Source of the DNA: Apostichopus japonicus
Lineage: Eukaryota > Echinodermata > Holothuroidea > Aspidochirotida > Stichopodidae
DNA: 64,000 nt
Direction of reading: 5' to 3'
NCBI RefSeq assembly: GCF_037975245.1
Contig: NC_092568.1
Location: 13,231,501-13,295,500 of the forward strand
The notes under the pieces were generated by a model. That model ran no database searches and had not been told where the DNA came from. It saw only the letters and a program-made list of their open reading frames with translations. Made by a program: the position numbers and the translations under genes. Each line of letters starts with the position of its first letter. Positions within the stretch are counted from its first letter, which is position 1. Of this stretch, positions 47,461 to 60,279 are shown one piece after another.

Positions 47461-50400
47461 TATTGTGATATTACAGCATTTTCTGCTGGTATTATTCAAG
47501 TTTTTTTCCCTTTTTATAACTAATTTTATTGTTAATACACAAACACCAAAGAAATGCAACAACAAAGAAGTAATAATAACGGATTTGAACTTATAAATAT
47601 AGTAACCAAGATTTGATCAAATTGTAATAAACCACCCCAGTGTCGATAGGGGAAAACAGCAATAAGTAAGAAAGAGAAAGAGAAGAAACATACAGAGCAC
47701 AGACCATCTTTTTATGTTTATTTTACCTTATCAAGCTGACTTTCATTAAAATATTTGAAACGACACAAATGTTCTATAATACTACAACAACAATAATAAA
47801 CAAATGAAGTAATCATTATTACAAACATGAAGGGTTCGTAAAAAAAAGACATCATTGATTAATACTAGTACTTAAAGTGACCCTAGATATTGCTTTGATT
47901 TCCCACACTGATTTGTTTTCTTTGGACGGTTGCATACAACTATAAATATAAAACAAAATAAATAGAAAGACGCCTATGTAATTTCTTACACACAGAAGTA
48001 AAGAATAGAAGTAAACATGAAGACAAAGAAATTATCGTTAAATTGTAAAAGTAAACGCAAAGAAGTAGAACATTTCAGAATCCTCCTTATTCTTTACGAG
48101 ATGCATGTGAAAGAAGAAGAAAAAACATTTCCCTAACCATCCTTCATAACAGGGAAGATTTAAGTTGGCAATGCCATTTTGTGCCATTTTTAGCTCAAGT
48201 TTGTTGATGTTATGTTGCCACTATAGAGGGCATTTTCCTTGTTGCTACTAAAGAGCTTTGTCATGTGTTAGGCAGTATTAATCGTTTATCTCAACCTGTT
48301 GACGATTTCACATAGACAAAAAAAGAAAGTGAAGCATGTCAGTAATGCAGAAACATATCTAGGCATCACTTCTGAGTCATTAAGGCTTTAAAAAACAGTT
48401 GTTCAAGTTTAACATCAAATTCATAACAAACGAAAGAAGATTGTGTTAGCTATACTTATGGAGTTGTTCATAAGAATCTCCATCAACTATCTTACTGATG
48501 ATGGTTGGGTTTATATCTTCTTTAGCCAAGAAGTGGATGACGGTTTTATTTCCAATAATTATTATATTCAATTTATATAACGAATCAATGAACTTTGGGT
48601 TCCACAAGTACAACGACCCACAAAACACGGTAGGCTATCCGAAAATAAAAATTTATAAATTCAGAAATCGTTTAACACTGGGTCTTCGCAGGGTACATGT
48701 AAACGTACATTATTTTCTGGTTTTGTTTACAATTCGGATATCACACCATTTTAGTCACGTTACACCGAAGTGTTACTTGTTTGTGATGGTCCCTCATTGA
48801 GCAATACATCACAAATATCATATCCTTGACCTTTTGTACTGTTTATTTGCAGCATTGACAACAGCTGTTGCTATCATACGCGACATCAGGATATAACCAT
48901 TGGTTGATGTCTATGACCGACTGTAAGGTGGAAGTCCAAACTTTGAGAAATCGTAAGTATGTAAACCTGACGTCTGGCACTGGTATTGTCATTGTCATAT
49001 CCCACTCAGTTGTACCTCAAGTTGCGGATATGTCCTGCGACAAAGCTTGCTTATACCGAATCGATGAAGTGATAAACAAAAGTAAATCTAGTCTCCATAG
49101 TTAGTTTTCTTATTCAAAACACAGGTTGAAATGACTTGTTATTACTGGAAAATTGGCAAAAACATTATCAATTGAAAGAATTAATGCATCGACAGATTAC
49201 AGAAGAGTAGAAGACAAAAATTAAACAATTTCTGATTGCTTCAGAAATTAAGGAAAGGGATTTGTTCATATCTTATTGCTCATTGTAAAATCACTCACAA
49301 TCCTAATCAAATTTTACATGATTTCGGATGATATCAATTAAAGTGACGTTACAAACAACAGAATAGCTTTCAGTATGTGAATTTTATTAGCAAAATCAGT
49401 ATTTTCACACACACAAATAAAAATACCAAAAAGAGATTCATAATTTTGTTTATTATTTTACCTGTCAAATTGGTATCTTAATTTCATTCCTAAACATCAA
49501 AGTTATCACTTTGAAATTTAGGTAGCTAATGAAATAATTGTTATACATTCCAAGTAAGTAAGACTTGAATCATGCAAGACCCCATTTCCTTAAATATAAA
49601 TTACTTCCAAAAGCGAACAGTAGGAAGGAAAACAAAGCATTATAAATTACACAATAAAAGGGTTATTATCAAATTTATATTTTCACCCCTGACTTAAAAT
49701 AAAATAAAGAAAATACAAGAGTATTAGCCAATAAACTGAAATTGATAGCTGGGTAAAAAAAAATCTTAACCTATCGTTGTAAATTGTAATTTTCTTGTTA
49801 TGATTGAAAGAAAAGTGTGAGTCTTGCTACGTGGTGAAAACTCCCAGCGGTTGGTATTAATTGTAAGTTATGGTAGATTTGAGGTTCAACTGGGGTTGGC
49901 CACCAAAACTCGAACGTTGAATTCAAACGACCTGAGAATAAGTTCACCCCCGTGGCATGGGGTACTGATCGATAGAATATGTTCATTGACCAATGAAAAA
50001 ATTGCATTGTGAAGGTTTACGTTCCCTCCATTTATAATTTTTGTTTATTATAATTAACATATTGAACGTTTCTTGGTATTCATTGTATTTTTTAATCATT
50101 TTTGTTTTGTTACTACTGTTTTTAAATTCACTCAAATTGACTTACTTATTACTATCTGTGTATCTATAGGTTTTCCGTTTCTATTCTTTATCTAAGAATT
50201 AATTAATTTATGCTATTGCACTAACACATTTTTGATAATAGTACGGTATTTGATTTGATTTATATTTCGTTCGGCTTTAAATCTTATATGCATTCTATGT
50301 GGTCTTTTTTCCATTTTCCACATTTTTTCTGTAAGTTAATTCAGTCAAATGGACTATGTTTCAATTCTTATGACTTCTATTAATTCACTAATATTGATAT

Positions 50401-53400
50401 ACACGTATTTTATTCTACCATTTTTGTTGTTGTACTTTATTAGTTTCTCATTTGCTCGAACAATTATACTTAAAAACATTAAAAGCAAATAATTATAGCA
50501 CAAATATCCTTCTAAAATACGTGACGAGGCACAATATTATCTTTTTTTTTTTAATTTAATTTTGCTTTGCACACACGCCTACAGTACACGTTTTCATTTG
50601 TTTACAGCTGTATGAAAAATACCATTTAGTAAAAACAATGAAAATGTATAGCAAATGCATATGTGAAGAATTATGAGCCCTTTAAGGCAAAGATTTATTT
50701 CATTTTAATTATTATTAAAATTATCTTAATAACTCTGGATACATTGTTTCCTTTCTTTCTTGATTTTGATCTGAAAAGTTCGATATAATTTACCAAATGG
50801 CAGAAAAACATAACAGGGACAAAACGTAGCCTAAGCATAAACTAATGTACTTAACATGCAGTATGTGCCATTTAATTCTCAGTTGGGTTGAAGATATGTT
50901 TGAATACAGAGGGAGTCTGCTGTGAGACGACAAGTTATTGAAGTTTAGTTTATATTAACAACGAATTTTAATAAGTAGAATCAGAATATCTTGTTCGATT
51001 GGGTACACATAACTTCAATGAGCATGTAACTAAAGAAAATTCTTTATAAAACATTAACATTTCAAATGGAAGGAAACAAAATGGAGGAATCAGAAAATCT
51101 AGAAGAAAAAAAATCTCCATTGTTGTGAAAGAGTAATTGTGACAAACCATATCTCGCGATTGTCTGTATAACTTCAGCCAGGCGGCCGTTTGATTATATG
51201 ACCTGTATGATAAAGCTGTTTCACCAAACATCCGTAACATTCCTTTCTTGTTCTTTTGGAAGGGCCAATTAAGCTTCATCAAAACTAAGTAATTGGTATC
51301 TTAGTAACATTAAGTACCTACCCGCTGACCCGGAGCTGCTGTCAAAGCTGTATATTACAAACGATCATTGCAAGCTCTGAATCTAACGGACACCTACTCG
51401 CATTCCCCGCTGTGAAAGCTCGGATAGAAAATGTAACGTATTTAGTTCTTACGCTTTCATTCTATATTCTAAAAGTGTAGAAATTAAATGTTGTTAGTTA
51501 CCTTCGTAAAAGCCTTTGGTGCTGTTTCATTTGTCCACAAAGGAAAGTTATTTGGCGACGGCAGTAAGCGCGTCCATGGATAGCTTCTTCCAGACAGCAA
51601 CATTAACTAGTTTATCTGGATATCCCATGAGTTTATTTAATCGAGTTTCTATTGTCAGACAAAACTAAACTTTGAATATGTTTAATGTACTACTCAAAAT
51701 AAATCGAATGTAATATCTCTCTGGTTATTTCTTATTGCACAATTTTGATGGGAACATTGTCATTTTCATTTCATCTCTAAAACATGGTTGTTAACATCCT
51801 TACTATCAAATGTCAACAGATACTAGTGTCCCTTACTTACACATCATGAAATAGTGTGTATATTTTATGGCAAAGGCCTGTCACAACTTCAACATTCATG
51901 TAGGTTGAATACATTATTATGAACTTATATTGACTGTGCTTGTCTCCAATTATAATAGGTGACCATATACCACGTACTTTTGTTGGAAGAGAAAAATCAT
52001 AACTAGGTTTTCACGAAGTGGGTTCTCCCGCCCACGACATAGACACAGTGCAACAAATATTCGAGGAATACCACTACGTAAGATGGTGTTCCCGAATTGG
52101 GGTTAGGGTCATAATGAAATATATTAATGCTCAAAATAACATCAACTTGGATTGAAACAGGTTAACGTTGATCACTTTGGGGACATTTGTGTACGGTGAT
52201 TCTCAGTTGTCAGATGTTTGCATCTATTACATAGTTTTATCTGTACACAACTATTGCACTATTAGCTCTAGATCTATTTCAATAAGAACCTTATGAAAGG
52301 ATAAAAAATAAACAAAATGTGTATTCTGCACAATTCCTTCAAACAAAACCTCTCAATGTGGGAAAGAAATTTACTTTTGTGTTTTGATCTTCGTAAGGCA
52401 AAGGCAAAGGTTCTCTTATGGGGCTTCGACGATGTTTCTCCAAAACCCATAATCTTCATGAAACTAATTCCTCGTAACTGATATATTTTGATAATTTTAC
52501 GGAAAAGAATATTCATAAGATAAATGAAAGTATGGTTGCATAAAAGGTAACAAATTATATCAAAATGATAAAAAATTCGTTACTTTCGGAAGCTATCTTT
52601 GCAAAATTCAAAATTATTAATTGCATTGAGAGATTGCATACTGATGTAACTCACCGACTATCTTAATATTTCAAATCTGGTGTAAAACTTTCATTTCTTG
52701 TCTCCCTTGATCTCTAAGATATTTGGATTATGGAAATTTTGTAGTTTAAATTTCTGTGCTTCTTTTTTAGATTCTATCCAGAGCAAGGACTTAAACAACA
52801 ATTTAATTCTTCTGTGAAGTTCTTCGTAATATTTATTTAATTATATCATCGTAAATACTTTGTGAAAGGATAAGTAACTTATCAGCCTAGTTCTTCAATA
52901 TCTTACTTCTATCGAGAACCTAAGTTATTTATGTTACAAAAGTTTTGGTAAACTAAACTTTTCATGAGGATAAAACGTTTAAGATGTAACTAGTAAGCCA
53001 AAATTTTCTTCGTCTCTTCTGTATTCGTCAGTTGAAGTAGGAAGGTAATCAACTTCGGTTTCCATTGTAAGTATTGAGTCCATCTGAAAATTAACATATA
53101 CATATATATAGATATAGATATGTATGTAACTAATTAAATTGGATACATTAAGCTAATCAACCTCATCACATTTCGAATGACCAGAGCAAAAGACGTCATG
53201 GGATGTATATATAAGATGTATATACAACCACTATAAAGGCCTATCGGTTAAACTGTAACAGTCAAAAGTTGAATATTTTATATTTTATAACCTCCTCCTT
53301 GCATGGCCCCTTAAGTTAATCAGCAGATATCAACATTTTCTTACCTTTCCATTTGTTTAAATTGTAACAGTGTACTTTTTGACAGTTCATAGTTGACCAA

Positions 53401-55377
53401 AAAAAAAAAAAAATATCTCGCACAGGCACACTAAGGCAAAGAAAAAGAAAAGAAACGAAGAAAAATAGAACTAGTTCTATCAAAACGAGTTCCTTATCAC
53501 TCTCTTTACCGCATTGCTGCTTATCTTGTCAACCGATAAAATATTTCTCCTGACAGCCCAACGTAAAAGGTTGAAGACCCATATGTGTAATAACAGATGG
53601 AGATACCCCATGAAGTTTAAATTCTGCCTGTAGAATATTTCCTAATTGGCCAATAAGAAAACTCGACAAAGAATTATTTTGAACTTGGCGGGATAGGGGA
53701 ATAGCGGTAGTTCAAACTCAGCGGTTTATAAGGTTTATCAATTGCAATGGAAGCTACCAAGGGTTAACGAAAAGATAGGATAACTACACGATTTACAAGC
53801 GAGAAGACACGATAAGATGAATATGACTTTTGCTGTTCAATTAACGTTTCTGTCGGTCTTTTCGCTATATTAGTAATGATCACTAGCCGGCTGAAAGAAT
53901 TTAACTCTTCAGAAGTTAGGAGAATGAGGCTACTAGAAGGTTTAAAGATAACTTGATTGGACCCTTCAAGGCAGCTGCTGTTCCTTAGTTATATCTACAT
54001 TTAATCCATTGCAAAGTCGGAAAAGACATGAGGGTTAATTCGATATTTAGGATTCTATATATTGTCTCATATCATTTCATTAACCCCGTAACTTTTTGTC
54101 ATTTTTTTCCTGACTGAAACGCCAGATGTTTGCGCTCAACAAAAATGAGAACATCGTTCTAAATGTCTTGCCAATTGATAACCATTTTCAATTCGTACGT
54201 TGCCTATATTTTAACCTCCATGTGGGAGGTATAGTCGTCTTCATGAAAAAACACCTCTGCCAGAGGGTAAATTTAACGAGTGTGGTGGAGAACAGACGCC
54301 TTGGTTTTCATTCTTAAAGTTTACAAGAAGGAAAGATTTGGTTCACACAGACTCCATGAAGAGAGAAGAAATTCTCTGTTGTTTTCTTGTTGTTAAAATA
54401 AATCTCCACCTTTTGACAAACAAACAAATGAGAATGAACACATTATCATATGCATATTTAGCACTAAAAGATATATTTTTTATCTGTTTATTTCCATTCA
54501 GTAGTTTCAGCATGAGCTATACGTCATCTTCGGGATATATTGTTATTTGTTATTATTTGTTAATGAAATTACATGTTAATGTCTACCTAGCCAATTTAAA
54601 ATGTTTTCAAAGATAACATTGTTAAAGAGAGTGGAAAGGGTCATCCTTTCCATGCTCTATTGTTATCAAATGTTAACAGTAATGCTGTTTATTCGTTGTA
54701 ACCATATGTACGTATAAATTAATGTCTTACTTTAGATTGCGTTGTAAATGCTTGAATTTCATTGCTGACTAAATAGTTATTATAAATATATATATATTAA
54801 AATACAAATATTTTGTTTCAATACGTTACACAACCTTCAAAATATTTCAATTGATGTAATTAAACTTTCATTTCAAATACCAGAAAGACAACAAAATTAT
54901 AACAGTTCCTTAAGTTTATTATATTCGACACCATTCGTTTTAGGTTATACCCAGACGTTTTGACCCAAAATGATTCATAAACTAATAGCAATAATTAGAT
55001 ATTCCGCTAATTAACATTCTTTTGATGGATAAAACAAGTGCTTTGATTTGTAAATGTAGACCACATATGGCTTATACGACGTGAACGATACCGTGTGCCC
55101 GAAAGCATACAAATTGCCATTTACGTTCATAACAACAGAAGCAATTTTCGCAACAAAACAACCTGCTTAGGATATATCTTTTCTTTCTCCGTTTTATTAT
55201 TTGTAGGGATGGCTTGAGAGAGAAGCAGTTATGTCAATGTAAAGACGAAGTTTACTATCAAACTATTAATCTATACATACAGTTAAGACACAATGATAAC
55301 TAAATTGTATCACAAAGCTTCACAAGATAGGATCAATAATTTATTTCAGTGTTTGATAACAATAAACGTCCTTCGTT
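47461..55377. other. Intergenic AT-rich region, no gene recognised
   Basis: About 8 kb of AT-rich DNA with homopolymer runs (for example A15 at about 53399) and a short ATAG/TATA simple stretch near 53098-53130. Open frames up to 104 codons (50968-51282, minus) have no motif or splice context. I see no RNA gene or mobile element with definable ends. Confidence 0.45.
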
Positions 55378-55385
55378 GTTACACA

Positions 55386-56059
55386 CAGGCGCGGCGGAAC
55401 GGGAAAATTATTGGGGGGGGGGGGGGGCTAATGTGTGGAGACTATCTAAGTGGAGCGCCACCATCAGTTGGCGCGGAGCGTACAAGAAAATTTTGGGTTT
55501 TTCAAACCCCCAGGTGGCCGGAAACGGCACTTCCCGAGTGTTTTATGCTGCGAATACCTTGCCCTAAAATATGGGTCTCAAGCCTGCAATTTCTCAGATT
55601 GCACGTAAATATCTGTAAAAACATTGTAATTTGTATATTCGATGGTGTTTTAAGAGAGTAGCTGTTACTCGTAGTGTACTCGCAAAGACGTTTTTGAGTG
55701 TAGTAAATTACTACTTGCAATTAAATGCAATAATTAAATAAATGTCATAAGAAAAAACAGAAAGCATTTCTTAATGTCAACAAATGGTTAATTCCAAAAC
55801 CATGTGCAGTTGCCAACACATTTCTATGAACCAAGCACTGTCACGAATGCATGTATCCTATACAGTACAGGTGAAATGCTAATATTGTGTTTTTGTTCGT
55901 TTAATAATTGATTAAAATAAAATGGGCAGATGCGCGTTTCGGAGCCTTGGTAAATATTGGGGGGGGGGGGGGTTATCATGCATTTTCCCCCTCAACTTTT
56001 TCATTAGCGGGGCTGAGCTCCCCCAAGCCCCACTCCCTCCCCCGGTTCCGCCGCCACTG
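55386..56059. mobile_element. Non-autonomous hAT element with perfect 8-bp target duplication
   Basis: The left end reads CAGGCGCGGCGGAACGGG from 55386. The right end, read on the minus strand from 56059, is CAGTGGCGGCGGAACCGGG. The first 15 bases match at 13 positions. Flanking them, GTTACACA is present at 55378-55385 and again at 56060-56067, an exact 8-bp target site duplication as made by hAT transposases. The 674-bp body has no transposase similarity and contains long G runs (15 G at 55413-55427, 14 G at 55959-55972) and a G-rich right end on the minus strand. It must have been moved in trans. The intact duplication suggests it is not very old. Confidence 0.9.
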
Positions 56060-56067
56060 GTTACACA

Positions 56068-59000
56068 TTCAGTACTTTAAGATACTATGTCTTCACATAT
56101 TAAATTATAATCATAAAATAAAGTTACTCGACATATGTTTTTAGCAAACATATCAATAAGCCAATATTTTAAAAGCATACATACAATAAAAAAAAGAGTC
56201 AATATGCATTTTAACGCCATACGCAAGAACTTTCACATTGAATTATAGCCTGTTCATCAATGAAAATATCAAAATGGCACAGAATGTTTTCACCATTTCA
56301 GTTCAAACCACATTCTCAAAGCATTTTGCATTGCGAAGATATGATATTTTTAAGTTTGGTGATATTTAGTTAGTACATCTGGCAATATAGCAAAATGACA
56401 AATTTCATGGGGCAATTCGGCTCAAATGTCTTTGTTTTTTATTTATTATATTTTAATCCTTTATACACAAAGGCAAATAATATTTCTTCAAAAAAGTTTA
56501 CAGAAAGCTTAACAAACATTGTAAACGTATCAGACCTCAAGGATAAGCCCAAGTAATAATTGTACTAGCCTTAGTAAAGCTTTTGTAGATTATTATTAGC
56601 CCATATGCATGATATGACCAACTGTGATCAACTTCCTGGAGTAATCGAAGGCTTAGCCGGTCAAAGTAGAATACACTCAACGAAAAATAACTCGAAATTA
56701 GGGACAATATGCTGAAATAGGGTTTTTAGTAACAGTGAGAAATATTTTTATACTTTAAAATGAGTCTTACAATGTCTGCCACCTCAATGTCACATCAATG
56801 TTTAGGAATCATAGGACTGAGAACGCCATCTTCAATTCTCTCGGCTTAAAAGAGCAATGTTGACACGCACTTGAAGACGGTTCGTTTGTTGGAAACATAT
56901 CACTAAAAATACATGTGTGGTATTACTTTAGATACTGTTTTAAATTAAATATTGTGCACTTTTAAGTAAACAATTTTACTCCACTTAATTTTCAAATCTC
57001 ACAAGTAAACATGACATTAAACTATTGATCGAATAGAAAGAAGTTATTGAAATTACTTCATATATAAAGAGTTATCTATTTGTAATCACTATCTTGTAAG
57101 ACGAGAGAGAGGGGATGCACGGGGTACAGCCCCGGGACCCGGGTGGAGTTGGAGGCCCGAAGAAATTTGAATTAGTCGGCAAAATATGGCAAATATGAAG
57201 TGCCAAAATGACATAATCGTCCCGAGGCCCGAACTCAGGCCACATTGCGTCATCTAGAGTTATGAGAACTGCACGTAGCAGTAAGATATATATATAAACT
57301 TGCATTTAACAATTAACTAAATACAATGAGTAGTTATATACCGTGGTACCTATTGGAGTAGGTAAGCGAGGATACTACAGTATATATGTGCCACGGACAG
57401 ACTTGTTTTGACACAGTCTCTACAAACGTATACCAATGCATCCCATAACAACTGTAGCAAACATTCCTAGCTTCGTCACAGTAGCTCTTTTTATGTGTTA
57501 GCCAGAAACCTGTTTGTGTTAAATATCTATGCAATTGAAGAAAAAAATGAAAAAGTGAGAAAAGTGAGTGTGGTGTCACTCTAAGACTACACAAACATGC
57601 AGAAGCGGATCGATATTATCAGTTCTTCTGATTTCACAAAACGAACGAACACAATACTTTCACCCTTAAGTAGCATCACGAATGCACCACCACTATCTGA
57701 CAGCATAAAAGATTGTTGGGTGGCAATCTCCCAAATCAATTTAAATGTAATCATTTATTTGTTTGTTATTTGTACTTTTTTCAATAAAAATCTCGAGAAT
57801 CCATTGCTAAGGTGATTGTAGAAATACATTGACACTCTATATACAACAATTTGTAAACAGATTTTTATACATGCAGCAGTTCAATATTTGACCATATATA
57901 TGTATTTGCTCATTTTTATTGTATTATATTTAATAAAAATGATGCTATGTTAAGGTGTAATGTCATATACAAATGAAAAGAATGCATATTCTGGTCAACA
58001 GAGCATTTCGCTTTGGAGAAGAGTTTCCGTATAAAAACATTTGAGCAAGATGCACAGTACAACTAAGCTAATGGATCTTTTAGTAAAGTCATGTGATTAA
58101 GTGTTCATGTTCGAAGCGAAAGAAAGTTTTCTTGGTTTCGTTAAAACTACAGTACCGTTCTCATATAAAATATGAAGTAAGATGTAATTTTGATATAAGG
58201 TACACTACGATATTTGCCAAGTGACATAAATGTAGACATAGCGTCGAGAGGAAGTTTTAGAGGTGTTACCGTGGTATCAATATATTATGATTTGATTAAC
58301 AGAAGACTTCAGAGAACAAAAAATATATCAACACCGGATAAACAAAGTTTTCATGTTGTTATTGCTTAAATAAATCGCACGATTATTAAACAGCCTTGCA
58401 TTTATTTAAGGCGACTTAACAAGGAAATAAAAAAAAGACGATGTCATGATAATATTTATGTTCATTTATTTGTGATGTTACATGGTTTATGTTTCTTGTC
58501 CTGGGATGTTTTAAACGGATAATCTGGTGCCCATCCAGGCGGACGCTAGTCTGGGAACTCCCACTGATGCATGCCAATGCGTATAATAATAGAACACGCA
58601 ATACAAATATATATATTTACCCTCAAAGCATATGACTGGGAAATCACGGGCTCATGATAGTGTTTCGGCTTTGTGGGTTTCTATATTTAGTTTATTGAAT
58701 GTTATTACTTTAAGCATGGACAGATTACTCTACGTGAATTACAAAGGAAAATATCTCCCCGGTGTATCGACGCGAATGGCGCTCCATGTCTCGCATGTCA
58801 CGCATGTGTATGTTCGATGCCAATCCTATTGGCTATCCAACTCCATGGTTAGGACTTTGTGAACCATTAAGATCTCCTAGCTACTATGTTTTGCACGTTT
58901 AATCTGGGAATAGGTAAGTTTATTTTGTAATGCCTACAGTGAAATTGCTATCAACTATATATATATAACATAACATTTGGAATACCGCAAAAAATTAAAA

Positions 59001-60030
59001 CATCCCATATTTATCAAATCCCAAACCACTTGAGAAGACCCTTGAACATTTCATTGTTGTTTTTGGGAATGTGTCTATACTTTTCAATAAATACCGATAG
59101 CCTACTACTGTATATAATGAACTTCAATTATTTTAAAATTGAGGTACTTGAATAAGATTTACTGTTTGCATAGTGTCCAATGAGAAACGATCATTCAAAC
59201 TAAAATTGAAATTATCCATTATTCCTTACATAAGGTTCCTTTGGTAGAATATTGTAGAAATGTGTCTTAGTTCATCGTATCATGTAGAATGAAACTCTCT
59301 AGGTTTGGTATCATGATTACCACTAATAACATCCTATTGTTTCCGTGCAAAAGACGCTTTCAGTCACACAGACCACATCCTACTTTCACATACACCCCCC
59401 CCCCCTCTCCCACCCCTTGTTTTTTCTATTGTAGGAATTCACGTAAACGGTAACAATAGCAATACCCCCTGAACAATATTATTCTTCTAAGGACGTGGTG
59501 ATTCTTATCTAAAGACATCTGAAATCTTGGAATTTCTTTTTCAAATCCTCAAAATACAAAACAAATGCACACAAAATAATGTACACAAACACTTAAGAAA
59601 GCTACACATTTTTATTGGATTAGTTTCACCTGTTTTTCGACCTTTAATCATAATAAACTGGTTACCGTGCATCTTCAAATCATTCAATTACTGAGAACAT
59701 TTTATTGCACTGTCATACCGTCTTGTAATGATAGTTTTGCTTACTTAAACCAAAATCTATTGTTCCTGCGACATTATTTGTTTCAATTAAGCCTTTCGCG
59801 AACAATTACTCTCTAAATCTCACTGTTTATTTGTAGAAATTTGAACATTTCCGTGTTCACGTTGTAGGCCGCCTATAGTCACACTTAAGTATGATAACCA
59901 TGTACCGTCGATGAAAAAGATCGGTTCGTTCCCAATGTTGTTAGATGGCGTGCAACAAGAAATCTACTTACGGTCTTGAGACACGCGTCTTTGCCAGCAG
60001 AACTACGCGAGACAAGTCTTTACCGCTGAC
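56068..60030. other. Intergenic region, one GC-rich repeat-like patch
   Basis: AT-rich DNA apart from 57105-57245. That patch carries 'ggggtacagccccgggacccggg' in pieces and 'gaggcccga' twice, and looks like part of an unrecognised repeat. A C13 run lies near 59394. Open frames are short and without motifs. Confidence 0.45.
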
Positions 60031-60180
60031 GTGTATATAAACTAACAGGACGAACGTTTCTCGGTAGTTCAGTCGCTCTGAGAATTGTTAGAGGTCGAAC
60101 CTATTCACGTTCATCCCAACGGTACTTTAAAATATCCAGTCCATCGTTGGAATTGAAAACTGAATCAACCAGCTTTTAGG
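60031..60180 (+). promoter_or_regulatory. Candidate TATA core promoter with initiator
   Basis: GTATATAAAC at about 60031-60040 is preceded by GCTGACGTG and followed about 30 bp later by GTTCAGTCG, a good initiator (TCAGT, about 60067-60072). TATA-to-initiator spacing matches animal core promoters. The downstream 110 bp could be a 5' leader, and 'tttag|gtatac' at about 60179 could be a leader donor site. A signal-peptide-like reading frame begins at 60211. All of this is sequence pattern only. Confidence 0.45.
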
Positions 60181-60210
60181 TATACAGTAACAAGTCTTTG
60201 AGGGAGATCA

Positions 60211-60279
60211 ATGTTTTGTCTGTTTCTCGTGTATGTGATGAGCGCCACGCTCAACACTGTTCTTGGAGCTGCTGCATGA
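60211..60279 (+). CDS. Signal-peptide-like mini-ORF, 22 codons, possibly a first coding exon
   Basis: Starting at ATG 60211, in the context GATCAATGT, the frame gives MFCLFLVYVM, then SATLNTVLGAAA, and stops at TGA (60277-60279). A hydrophobic core followed by small residues (VLGAA) is what a secretory signal with an Ala-rich cleavage site looks like. It lies about 140 bp downstream of a TATA/initiator pair. A 22-residue product would be almost all signal, so either this is exon 1 with a donor just before the stop, a pseudogene first exon, or chance. No strong GT donor lies within the frame after the hydrophobic core. I do not recognise a family. Confidence 0.3.
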   Translation: MFCLFLVYVMSATLNTVLGAAA

